Origin: Paraescarpia echinospica
Lineage: Eukaryota; Annelida; Polychaeta; Sabellida; Siboglinidae
Direction: 5' to 3'
Length of the DNA stretch: 64,000 nucleotides
NCBI GenBank assembly: GCA_020002185.1
Contig: JAHLWY010000246.1
Coordinates: 62,001-126,000, forward strand
Shown piece after piece: positions 23,450 through 34,149 of the stretch; positions within the stretch are counted from its first letter, which is position 1; the number at the start of each line of letters is the position of its first letter. The position numbers and the translations under genes were made by a program. The notes under the pieces are model-generated. The model did not search any database and was not told the DNA's origin. It saw only the letters and a program-made list of their open reading frames with translations.

Positions 23450-26400
23450 AACATTGATATTTAACAAAATTTAACAAGATTGCCACCCAGAGAATTAACT
23501 CTAGGTGGCAGGTGGACAAGGAAGCCCTTTGGCTTATCGAGAGTCCGACCCTTTTATCTATGTGTATCCCGCCCGTCTGAGGTGTGTCGATTTTATTTTT
23601 AAACATATTCACGCTACTAGCACCCACACAATCAGCAGATAATCTGTTCCATTCATTTACAGTCCTTTGTGAAAATGAAAACTTGCTTATATCTAATCTA
23701 CTCTGCTCCTTTGCTAATGTAACTTCATGTCCTCTAGTCCTTCTATCTTTCTTAACTGAGAAAAAAATATTTCTATCAATATTTTCATAACCATTCAATA
23801 TTTTAAACACTTCTATCTGATCTCCTCTCAATCTCCTAGTCTCTAGTGTTGTTAAACCGCATTTTTATGCGTATTTCGTAACTAAGATCCCTTAGTTTTC
23901 GTATCATTTTAGTTGCTCTCCTTTGCACTCTTTCTAGCATATATATGTCCTTCCTGCGATATGGCCTCCACGCTTGAATACAATATTCTAAATGAGGCTT
24001 AACTATTGTTTTGTACAGCGGTATTATTAGCTCTTTTTCCTTATACGTTATGTTTCGCCTAATTAATCCAAGGATTTGATTTCCCTTTGAAGCTGCAATT
24101 CCGCACTGCTCTGAAACCTTCATATCAGCACTAATGGTTAACCCTAAGTCCTTTTCTTTTACAGTAGTACTTAGTACAATACCCCCCATTGTGTATTCTA
24201 CACATTCGTTCCCATGTCCTGCGTGGAGGCATTTACATTTCCCAAAATTGAACAGCATTTGCCACTTTTCAGACCATTTGTTCAACCTGTCAAGATCATC
24301 TTGTAAATGCTGTCTATCTCCATCAGTTTTAATCATTCTAAACACTTTTGTATCATCCGCAAATTTCAACACCTTGCTTGTTATTTCATCATCCAAATCA
24401 TTGATATATATTAAGAATAATATAGGTCCTAATACTGATCCCTGTGGTACCCCACTCAATACCGATTTCCAGTTTGAAACCTCCCCATCAACTACTACAC
24501 GTTGTCTTCTGTCAATCAGCCATTGTTCTATCCAGTTTACTATACCATTTCCTATGCCATGGGCCTTTAGTTTAAGCAGTAATCTTTGATGTGGTACTTT
24601 GTCGAAAGCTTTTTGAAAATCTAAGTAGAAGATATCTACTGGTGATCCCTCATTTACCCACTTAGTGATGTCTTAAAAAAACATAACGTATTTGTTAAGC
24701 ATGACCTCGCTTTAAAAAAACCATGCTGAGATGGGTTTATCAAGTTTTGTTTAACAAGAAAATCCATCATGTGATCTTTAATTAGTCTTACTAATAATTT
24801 GCAAATCACTGATTTTTTAACTCACTGGTCTATAGTTTTGACTTGTTTCTCGAACCTTTCTTAAATAACGGTATAATGTTTGCTTCTTTCCATTCTAAAG
24901 GAACCACTCCCTCTTCTAATGACAAGTTGAAAACTGTTGCAAGCGGTATGCTAATTTGTTCTACAATTTCCAATAGTAGTTTGGGCGGAATACCATCCAC
25001 TGCAGGTGATTTATTATCCTTCATAGCCCTTATTTTCTTAGCTACCATTTCCGGGGTTACAATTAATTGTCCTAAATAGTCTGAATCTGCCCCCTTGAAC
25101 TTAGCCTCTGGTACTGGCAGTGAACTAATATCTTCTCTGGTAAACACTGAACTAAAGTACTCATTCAGGTCTTCTGCCATTAAGAATCCCTCTGATATTA
25201 TATTTCCAGCATTATCTTCTAGAGGACCAACCTTATCTTGAACTTTCTGTTTGCTTCGAACATACGCATAAAAACCCTTGCTGTCATGTTTTATATTACT
25301 AGCTATTTGTTGTTCATAGCTTCTCTTTGAATTTCAGCTTTAGCTTGGTTAAGTGCTTCTTTATTGGACAATGGGTCACCTGACATAAGATTATGTTTTA
25401 CTTTGTTTTGCCCCATACTGTTCTGTGCGACATCTGGGAATGTGTACCTCACTTCGAGTTTCAAATGAATGTGTGCATCTTTATAACTGTTGTAGTCTTC
25501 AACACTTCCAGTACATCTATATGACTTCCACGACATTTGCTTTTACTTAATTTTTCTAATGGCTTCTTTCAATAAGTTTTTTCTTTTTGGACCGTTTCCC
25601 TTGTTTTTTGAAGAGTACAAATTTATCGACTATGCACTTAATTTCACACGTTAATATATTCCAGCATTCTGTTGCTGTCTTATTTTTCAGTGTGTTATTC
25701 CAGTCTACCTTTGCTAAATATTTCCTTATGTCCTTATTCCTTCCTTTGTGGAAATTTCTCCTATTCTGCTTTTTACTATTCCTTTCTGATTTTACTTTGA
25801 TGGTAAAATGTATCTGGTTGTGATCGCTACTCCCCAGTGGCTCACTTATCTTGACATTGTCAATTAATTCATTCTGTGAGGACAAAACTATGTCTAACAC
25901 ATTCTCACCCCTGGTTGGTTCTAGCACATGTTGAGAAAGGGAAGTATATTGAACTAAAACTAAAAACTTGTGGTCCTCACTCCCCATACTCTGTAGAGAT
26001 TTCCTTGTATATGCCCGTGGTTAAAATCCCCCATAATAATACAGTCCCGTTTGCCTACTTCCCTTATAGCGTTTTGTATTTTTTCATTCTCTTCTATGCT
26101 TATGTTTGGACTTCGATAAACTAACCCAACTGTTAACGTTGAGTTTCCTGTAATTATGTTACACCAAACAGCTTCTTCGCAATCTGCTTCTCTTTCTAAT
26201 TTTATTTCATAAGCCTGGATAGATTCTTTAATATACTCCACCTTCCTTTCTTCCTATTCTATCTTTTCTAAACATTACATATCCTGTCAGTCCCAATTCA
26301 GCATCTGATATATCGGTGGTGGTCCAGGATTCGGTTATACCTATTATATGAGGGTCAATATCTTCTACAATAATGTTTAGTTCATTTCTTTTGTTTACTA

Positions 26401-26750
26401 TACTCCTTGCATTTAATCAAACACATTTATATCCAGCTTCAGAAGAGTTTTCCAGACTGTTATTTGCCGATTTATTTATGCTGTCTTTATCTATGCCTCC
26501 ATTTGCAGGCTTTTCTGTGAGTCCCCCTGCGAATCTAGTTTAAATAGATGCAACCTGTCCTACTGTCAACAGATCGCAGCAGGTTCTCTAAGAAGCCCCC
26601 TTTCCACTAAGATGGAAGCCATCTCTCATGTACATATCTTCCCTCCCAACAAAGTATCCCCACAAATCTGTGAATCCCACCCCCTCTTCTTCACACATCT
26701 ACTCAACTAGTGCGTTGATCGCCATCCTCTTGCAGTTTCTATACGTTGCC
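23450..26750 (-). mobile_element. CR1-type LINE copy 2, 5' truncated
   Basis: A minus-strand copy of the 4-10 kb LINE. Reading leftward it holds the end of the SGNH part (26,750-26,530), the endonuclease (26,240-25,560, with the GDFN and SSDHNQ blocks), the RT start (25,180-24,830, KSPAVDGIPPK), SGVPQGSVLGP and FADDTKVF (24,459-23,836), the C-terminal block (23,831-23,540) and the 3' UTR. The frame is broken many times. It lacks ORF1's N-terminal half and the 5' UTR. Its 3' flank is T1 sequence in place. GATAT on both sides may be a short target duplication. Confidence 0.85.
23540..26530 (-). pseudogene. LINE copy 2 ORF2 (endonuclease-RT)
   Basis: Endonuclease and RT blocks are in the same order as in the 5.9-9.0 kb copy but spread over several frames. 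The RT segment with FADDTKVF keeps both catalytic aspartates. Between 25,360 and 25,476 an extra piece of about 115 bp interrupts the connector just before the KEALNQA motif. Frames break near 23,840, 24,660-24,840, 25,300, 25,550 and 26,000. Confidence 0.8.
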
Positions 26751-27002
26751 CCCCCCCCCCCGATATGTATAGTTGTATGTCTGTATGAGATAGCAACAAA
26801 AGCCAGGATATGAAGCAAAACATGAACAGTTTTATTCATTAAAAAAAATAATTATACACTATTGGCATGATCATGCCTGTCTTGTGCACGACGCTTCCTC
26901 CCGCCATGCCTGTCTCCTGCGTTCCTCAGCCAGAGCATCATCTCTTTCTGTACAGTCGAATCGGTGATCCCTTGAATGAAAGGATTCCTCATAATGGCCC
27001 CT

Positions 27003-27003
27003 G

Positions 27004-27056
<53 letters not shown>

Positions 27057-27062
27057 CATATA
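27003..27062. repeat. CA/TA microsatellite forming a splice acceptor tract
   Basis: (CA)n followed by (TA)n. On the minus strand it reads as a TG-rich tract ending TTTCAG directly before the last exon of the T1 gene. Confidence 0.9.
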
Positions 27063-27329
27063 TAGTTTTATCTAAAACATCAGTGCACTTCCTAAACAAT
27101 CATTTATTTTCCAGTTTGATCTCATAACATCTTTTTGTTCCCAAAATTAAGCTCAACCTGGGCAGGCTTTAACTGTAGTTTTGCACAAACTCCGGAACAG
27201 ACTCCCCATCACTTTAAAACCATCTGAAACTAGGTACCTTCTGCAAATAGTAAATAACTTAACACACTTTTTCTACATTGCAATCCCATCCTACCATAAT
27301 TTTCTGTATATAATATGCCAAAGAAATTA

Positions 27330-27800
27330 TAAATGTTATGAAAGCCCATGGTATAGGGACTGCATAATCAGCTGGATAGAAACATGTTAGTAATGGGTAG
27401 CAGAGGGGAAGTTTCGAATTGTAAATCAGTTTTTAGTGGAGGATCAAATACCTATACTATTCTTAATAATAGTACGTATATGGATGACTTAGATGATGAC
27501 ATAAGAGCTATTCCAGAAATAAATGTATGGGGGAGGGCTGGAAGCACTACCCATATTTATTTTTTTCTAATTTAATTGTATACGAGTACTGTGATAATAG
27601 CAGTCCCCCCACTGCACATCATATAAAAATAACACACCCCACACAATATTTATGGAATAAAACTAATAAGCAAAACACTTAAATTTGTGGACAACACAAA
27701 TGTGTTTATAAAGGTTAAAGATGATAGGGGGAAATGTTCGAGAGGATCTAGAAATGACCTGAAAATGGTGGATGTTATTCACTTTTGGGAAATGTAAAAT
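27330..27800 (+). pseudogene. Old CR1-type LINE RT scrap
   Basis: Degraded plus-strand pieces can be aligned by eye to the RT of the 4-10 kb LINE: a segment like AHGIGNGIINWIE (27,345), one like SVLSGVPQGS (27,425), an ILNNSTYMDDLDDD segment for the RT block (27,460) and remains of DDTKVF (27,690). There are many stops. It lies where T1 should carry its DUF4806 exon. Confidence 0.55.
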
Positions 27801-29579
27801 TTGTAATGCCTACACATAAAACATACAAGGAAACTATAAAATGAACACAAATATATTGCAGGTTTTATTATGACATTTAAAACACTTGAGATAAAGATAT
27901 TAAGAAGAGATCAATTAGAAGTTTTCATTATTTTCCCTTAGAAAGAATGATGTCACGATGCAAAAATAAGACTAAACTACAAACATGATCACACAAATAC
28001 TCACCACCAGGTTTTTGACGTTCTTGTCGAGCAGCCTGACCTCCAGCTCCTCGACCTTGTTTACACTTGGCAGTGGGACATCTATGTCCTCTGGCAGCTC
28101 TTTAACGTCTCCACTATGTAGTGTTTCTACCTGCGTCCACAGAGTGGCCAGCTCTTGTACCACGCCATCCAGTGTCAGTTGGATGGATGTCATACCTGAG
28201 AGCATCTCCCTCTTAAAAGCTGCCGAAAATAAATACAACATGTGGAGTATTTTTAAAATACTATACACCTTGACTAGTACGCATAATAGAAAACATGTAT
28301 AGAGATGGCTACGTGCTAATATAGTCAAGGTCAAGAGTTTTTTTAAGATAGCATTTACTGTGCATGAAAATAATTTTGTTTTCATTTTATTTGTAATATA
28401 TTTTAATGCATTTTTTCTGCATGACAGTATTGTCACGAATACGTACTTGTCCGACCCAACATTGTAACACTTTCCAATGTTTTATTGTATTGACTGCAAT
28501 GACATTGACATGGCAATAAATCTAATCTTATTTTTTTTAAACTTGCAAAAACAAGGCTTTTGCACTCTTTATACACCTGCATGTTTGTGTCAGGGCTAAA
28601 GCTGTAAAGATAAAGGATATAGATGTTCATATCTTGTATTCTATAGCCATATGTTAAGATTGGAATAATTACCTGAAAACTGTCTGGTTGATGATGGCGA
28701 TAACACTGCCGATGCCAATGATGCTGAAGGTGTCCTTAGGGTTGGCGATAACTTTGCCGACGCCAATGACGCCAAAGGTGTTCTTGGAGTTGGCGATTGT
28801 AGCGCTGATCCCAACGCGGATGAAGGTGTCGTCCAACTTGGTGGAGTACTTGGTGTGGTCCTCCACATTGGAATCGTCTCATCTGTCAAATCTGAAAACA
28901 TGAAGTGTGTATTTACAAAGATACAAACCAGCAACACGCCAGCCTGGGATACTTGAAAATTAATAACAAGCACATAGCAGCATTTTATATTATAGTACCA
29001 GAATCGCATGGGCAAACCAGTGATTTACAAGGTGATTCGAATTACAAAGACGTTGATTAGCACCTGAATAACACAAAGGTGTCATAAATGGATGTTGTTA
29101 AACTGGTCTATGATGGAATTCATTGCAACATGTGTGTCTAAGATTACACATTATTCCATTACGAACTATGACCATTGACTTATTACAAGATACAATATAA
29201 TATATTGGTCAGGCATTCACACAGAAAAGAAGGTAATCATTCCAGGAAGATAAATACCAGGAACTGTTGGTGGCGTGGGTGCCCGTTGCAGTCTAGCATG
29301 ACATCCCTTTCCACTTCGATCTTTTTCCGATTTCCTGACTAATGATTCGCAGTCATCATCAACATCGTCATCTTCACTGTCATCTTACAGATAAGCTGGC
29401 TTCTGTGTGTATCTAAGACAAACAAGAAATATGTTGTTGAATACTTTAACATAGCATATCAAGACACCTTTTTCTATGCAAACATATGATGTTGCTTCAT
29501 AAAGATTTATAGGAGTCTAGGGTTAATGCATTCTGTTGTTGTTGAAACAGATGTTGATGATAACGTTTGCAAGTTAACG

Positions 29580-30415
29580 TGGCCCCGTGTTAAACCCTGG
29601 TTTAACCCGGGTTGGGCTAAATCTCCATTTTGGGCTAAACTGGGTTAAACCCGGGTTAAGCTATTTTTAGCCAAATTTTGTCACAATATGAAAGAACAAA
29701 GCAGACAAAGTACAATCACTAAGGATTAATGAACACCTGTGCACAATGTCACCCACTTGGGACTGGGAGGCAGGGTTAATTGATCTGTTCAGCAATTGAA
29801 AGACACTACTTAGGCCTCACTCTGGACACTGTCACTCAGTGTTGTGTGTTGTGTATTGTCTTAGTTTGTGAGTTGAGCTAATCAACTTGACCATGAATAT
29901 GTGGTGGCTCAGGTATCTTTGGAGGATTGATGATGAATCCAGTTATTGGCAGTGAATACAAAGGGTAGATTACCACCTACCAGTCTGCAAGGCTCTATAT
30001 CCTCCTGGTCCATAACCTGCAAGCTGACACCACACTGTACTAGGGTAGATTGTCTGAATGGAATCACTGCACATCTTCAGAAGAAGACTCAGCTAGTAAT
30101 TAATGGCACACTTTTATTTTGGACTTTCTGGGCTGGTTTAAATACATAAAAGGATTATGGCCTGAACTGGTATCTAGTATAAGTCATTTGCATAAGGTGG
30201 ATATACAACAATTTGAAACCATCATCAATCTATATACCAACTAATATAATATTGAGAATGTCCCTCTGATAATATCATCCTGAGATCTCCGATAAAGTAA
30301 CGCCTAATTTAACCTAGGCTTAACCCTGGGTTAAACTATTAAAAACCTGGTTTAACCCACTGGGCTGGGCAAAACCAGTTTAGCCCGGGTTAAACCCCAA
30401 CCCTGGTTGATGACT
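29580..30415. mobile_element. MITE-like element with TTTAACCCGGGTTAAA palindromes
   Basis: Clusters of TTTAACCCGGGTT and related words at 29,583-29,670 and, inverted, at 30,305-30,412 bracket 640 bp without a gene. A further partial cluster lies at 30,870-30,895. The design (palindromic subterminal clusters) is like that of T0 and T1. Exact ends and duplication were not found. Confidence 0.5.
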
Positions 30416-31719
30416 GTGCAATTATGTAACTGTCATGGGTCGTTTTAACTACAAGATACAAAAAGCTTTATTCACATGTGGAATTGCATAACATTAGCTC
30501 ATCTGAGCTATTTTCGGACAAACTAACCACTATTAAATATTTCTGCAGACTGCATACCAACTACTCCGTTTGTCTAATAAAAACTAGCTTAATAGTCTAG
30601 ACTTGCTACAGCTGATGTTAATCCAACAATTATTAACACACCTCTTTGGCCTTTTGCTTTGATCTTCTTCTTCTGTTTGGACATCAGATGTAAATTCACC
30701 TTTACGTGCCTTTTGTCGCCCCTCATCATAGCTCACTACAATATAATATGAAGACATCACAAGAGTAGTCATGGGCAAGGATCACAAATCAGATGTATTT
30801 GTTTAGGATGTAAACATAATCCCTAACCTTTTTAAGAATGTAAGACTCCCACCCGACACTAAACCTCCATTTTGGGCTAAACTGGGTTAAAATATTTGTC
30901 ATGTATATTTTATCACAATAATGTCAATATGATAGAATAAAGCAGTCAAATAGTTTTGTATTTATATAGCTATATTATCAATGTGAAAGTGATAAGAATC
31001 ATAGTTAGCCAAATTTAACTTTGCCAAACTGTCATTAATTTAACAAGATTTTGCGGCATTTCATGTCGCATGTGCTACATCATGCTGTTGCCAAAATTAG
31101 TTTACTTATTGGGAAGGGAATTTTCAGGAAAACATGGAAAATGGTCTTAAAATATGTGTTATTGAATTTCCCAATTATTTGTTTATGGTGGGACATAACA
31201 TAAACTTGTGAAAATTCAAACATTACGTGCAGAATTCACCAAATTCACTCATCCAACATCAATAATCAGGTGCCCCATGCAGCCGTAATGCGAGTCACGA
31301 TCTAATTAGATGCAATTACAACCATATTATGCAATCAATTTATTATTTGTTTCTATAATTTAATACACTGTCTATTGAATGCATTTATTGTATATTTCAG
31401 CCATGTTATTAATGCAGTGTAGAAGGAGATTATCTTAAATATAATGTACACAACTAATTAAATACACCCATGAATAAAAAATGTAGGGGAAAATAATGTT
31501 TTCTTACAACAAGCACAGAGCACTCGCATCTCGAAGACTTTCCATTGTTCAGGATCCGGGGTGACTCTTTCTCGCACGGCTTTGTTGATCGCTTTGCGAT
31601 GATTTGAATGGAGGCCAGGACGTCTTAGTTTTGCTAACAAGCCAGTTTGATGACACAACGTCAACTTCATTGTGCTCATCAAAGACCACCACAACATACA
31701 TGCTGGAGACCAACAAAAA

Positions 31720-32363
31720 TATTTTTTTTTAAGATCAGCCATTTCTTCCACAAAATCCTGTAAAAACTCATCCGGATGACACGGCTTTGACTTCCCAGAG
31801 AACGATCTTATTGCAAATGGTTCTGTGTTGCCTGACTGTGCCAATCGCCCCAATATTGGCCAACATTGTACAATGCTGCTCTTGAACAATGGAAGTATAT
31901 CAATATTTAACTGCAGCTGTATAGTGTCACAGTTTTTCAGCTTGGGATCAAGAGCAAGTGCAGACTTGATTGTCACCGCAATTCCAAAATGGTAGTACAA
32001 ACCACCAGCTATTGGTTTAATGCCATCAACGTTTGTTGTTGACAAAAGTGTTCTGGGGTCTTTAGGTAGATCAGGGTGGAAACGTATAAGAACACCCAAC
32101 AATTCTCCTAAAGCAATGTGGGCAATCCGATTTGTTATTGCCCATCTAGCCAACAAAGAATAGAGACCATTTTGATCATGTTCGTCGTCATGTTCACCAT
32201 CAGATGAAGATGGTGAAGAGTTTGGATCATCGGAGTAGACATTGTCATTCTCCATAAATTCTTCTTCACTTTCACAGACTGAAACATCATTGTCTTGAGG
32301 ATGGCCCCCATCCACATCACTATGTCTATGAATATGATGACTATCTCCTTCTAAATCTACCAC
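31720..32363 (-). pseudogene. T1 transposase, N-terminal region
   Basis: The frame from 32,363 encodes an acidic N-terminus and then a segment I recognise from a large animal transposase family: LARWAITNRIAHIALGELL, LPKDPRTLL, IAGGLYYHFG, NIDILPLFKSS, WPILGRL, FSGKSKP and FLQDFVEEM. It then runs into the start of the DUF4806-type gene around 31,720, so the catalytic remainder was removed by an internal deletion. The continuous 301-codon frame (31,458-32,363) is therefore a fusion across the deletion. I do not assign a superfamily. A neighbouring DUF4806-type gene is common for this family. Confidence 0.65.
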
Positions 32364-32399
32364 CCTGTGTCCTATTCTGATCCCTGACTACATCCCACG

Positions 32400-33050
32400 T
32401 CACGCTGTGCAATGCCTGTCATTTCATTATTCTCATCATTGTTTGCAATATGTTGCATGTTTCTCGACTCCTGCTACACATTGTTCGACGTTTTGTCCAA
32501 TACGACATGCTTTAACTGGACTGCCAACTTATATATCCAATAAACCTGAAAGAAAAATCATTGAAATACCACTTCTGTTCAAGAATGACTGAATTAAATA
32601 ATAGGTATGCCAAACAATAGTTCAATTAAAAGGATAGTTATCTATTAGGCTGATAATTAATAATAATGATGTAGCCAGACCAGTTTGATGCAGGGTCTAT
32701 CGTTTGCTAGTTATGCAGACTGCTTCAATTATCACCCAGCTATGTCAGTTTATGTTATTTCTCAATTAAAACATTAATTTAGGTACAATTATACAATTCT
32801 GTGTATTCACAAGTATCATATCATAATGTATGCTATTCACTTTTACTAATCAGTACAACTTACCTGACAAAATTCCAATTTCAAATCTTCCACAGACAAG
32901 TCAACATCACACATCAAAAAGATTCAAACACATCAAACTAGCTTAATCCAGTAATCCTCTGCTGATTCACTCTAAATTTGGCGGTAAAATTGCATTCTAT
33001 AGGCGGCGCTACAAAAAGCTACGAGTGCGCCATCTTGCGGAACAATGTTA
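32400..33050. other. T1 5' region, no gene seen
   Basis: AT-rich sequence upstream of the transposase start, probably T1 5' non-coding sequence. No motif recognised. Confidence 0.4.
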
Positions 33051-33745
33051 AAAACTTGCCTGTATTGGGCCAGGGCCGGGCCAGTATATTCACTTTCACC
33101 ATGGACTGTCCAATGTACTGGCTCGGTACCGGCTGTACCGTTGACGGTACAAACGGTACTCGCCAGTACCATGCCAGCATTGGCCCAATACTGCCATGTT
33201 TGCTGGGGTTGCGTACCTACCAAAATTATTATCGTATATATAACGCAACTAATGGCGCTAGTGTGTTTTCGTGGTAACGTCGTTTTGCCGTTGAAAAATT
33301 GTAGGTACTTCACTCAAAGTAGTTTCAAACTACAAATTGTTTGCACAAATTTCATTACATGTACGGTAGAGATATAGACTATGGATATATCGTATGGAAA
33401 CGTTTGCCGCCGTTTTTCTATAAACGAGCTTTTCCTATTGCGTACGGCAAAATTGCGAACCACTACTAGTGCATTAACCTTGAATATCGCCACCTACCTC
33501 GCACAGTTTTGAGCCCCCTGGCTTTGGTCTCCAACCTTCCCATTTCATTTTCGCTTCCCATACCTTCCTCCTGCTTTTATCGAAAGGAAACCCGAATAAC
33601 CGTATACCAGTTTCGCTACGATTAGAGCATCCCCATGCAGAACAGCACGGCGTTGCATCCTGTTCTCCCTGAGGACGCATTGGACCGAAAATAGCGTCCA
33701 CAGTCATCGACCAATCAAACATAGAAACCTCAATGGCCAAACTCT

Positions 33746-34149
33746 ATAGGTAATGAAAGGTTTCAGCTTAATGTAAAAAACAAATTAAGTCTTACGAATA
33801 GCCATTAATTGTGTTCGTATGTATATGTTTGTCTGCGCGCGCGTGTGTGTGTACGTGTGTGTGTATCTGCACGTATACTAATACGTTCTTTTGATAAGAA
33901 CATTAATACAAATTATTATTCTATTAACGAAATATAATGCTGCCATCAGATATGTATTATTAATAATAATATTAGTACATTGTTTGGACTTTCAGTACTT
34001 GTTAACCATAATGAATCAATTATAATGAAATATGGTGGTAGAAAAATACAAAAGTTCTTAACGATTTGGTCGCATTCTAAAATAATATTAATATCTTAGT
34101 TTTTTTATTGTGGGAAGAACGGCTTAATTAATAAAATTCATTTTCAAAT
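33746..34149. other. No gene; GT-rich patch
   Basis: Sequence between P element A and the next LINE, with a short GT-rich microsatellite at 33,835-33,870. Confidence 0.5.

Larger units (their letters stand above)
26832..31701 (-). pseudogene. T1-encoded DUF4806-type multi-exon gene
   Basis: A spliced minus-strand gene. Exon 1 (31,508-31,701) starts MYVVVVFDEHNEVDVV and has a WPPFKS motif typical of the N-terminus of these proteins, with a frameshift. Exon 2 (30,642-30,735, acceptor ATTGTAG) encodes SYDEGRQKARKGEF. An Asp-rich exon lies at 29,273-29,413 (stop inside). A Ser/Pro/Thr-rich exon (28,680-28,892) ends at a TTTTCAG/GTAATT donor. 28,011-28,220 encodes a coiled coil and VEELEVRLLDKNVKNL, the segment that normally precedes DUF4806. 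The last exon (26,860-27,001, WLRNAGDRHGGRKRR) follows a GTGTGTTTCAG acceptor and precedes an AATAAA. The DUF4806 exon expected between 27.0 and 28.0 kb is missing, and a LINE scrap lies there. Confidence 0.6.
23003..33207 (-). mobile_element. DNA transposon T1 with TACTGGGCCAGTA arrays
   Basis: The left end CCCAGCTAACATAACAGTAC (23,003) and the complement of the right end (CCCAGCAAACATGGCAGTAT, ending 33,207) form terminal inverted repeats that continue into arrays of TTGGGCCAAT and ACTGGGCCAGT palindromes (23,003-23,445; about 33,050-33,207). The minus strand carries a transposase N-terminal region (31,720-32,363) and a multi-exon DUF4806-type gene (26,860-31,701). T1 lies in the THAP intron of P element A and itself contains a LINE, a LINE scrap and a MITE-like element. 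No clear target duplication was found. Confidence 0.75.
19160..33740 (-). pseudogene. P-element transposase with THAP domain (copy A)
   Basis: Exon 1 (33,498-33,740) encodes the first part of a THAP zinc finger (CCSAWGCSNRSETG, FPFDKSRRKVW, SKLC) and ends at a GTAGGT donor. Exon 2 (22,174 down to about 21,880, acceptor AATTTCAG) supplies the rest of the C2CH finger (THFEQDQFE) and the LKPNAVPTFF tail. Exon 3 (from 21,368) carries the coiled coil, the LRFACGSTGYEQLL block and the RNase H-like catalytic region through 20,323. 20,232-19,786 and 19,700-19,160 give the C-terminal part (FTQDCLESLFSCVR). Lesions include an in-frame TAG near 21,210, an in-frame TAA at 20,854 within the conserved DEM block, and frame changes near 20,300 and 19,750. 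The family cuts and rejoins DNA using THAP for end binding. This copy is dead. Confidence 0.85.
17438..33744 (-). mobile_element. P element copy A, split by T1
   Basis: A P-type DNA transposon on the minus strand. The outer ends carry inverted GAGTTTGGCCA (left 17,438; right complement ending 33,744), followed inward by ATTTTCGGTCC on both sides. The flanking 8-mers TATAGAGA (17,430-17,437) and TATAGGTA (33,745-33,752) agree at six of eight positions, compatible with the 8-bp duplication of P elements. T1 (23,003-33,207) lies in the first intron. The 3' region (17.4-19.2 kb) holds roughly 300-bp tandem repeats. Copy B at 37.75-54.89 kb is a close relative. Confidence 0.8.
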
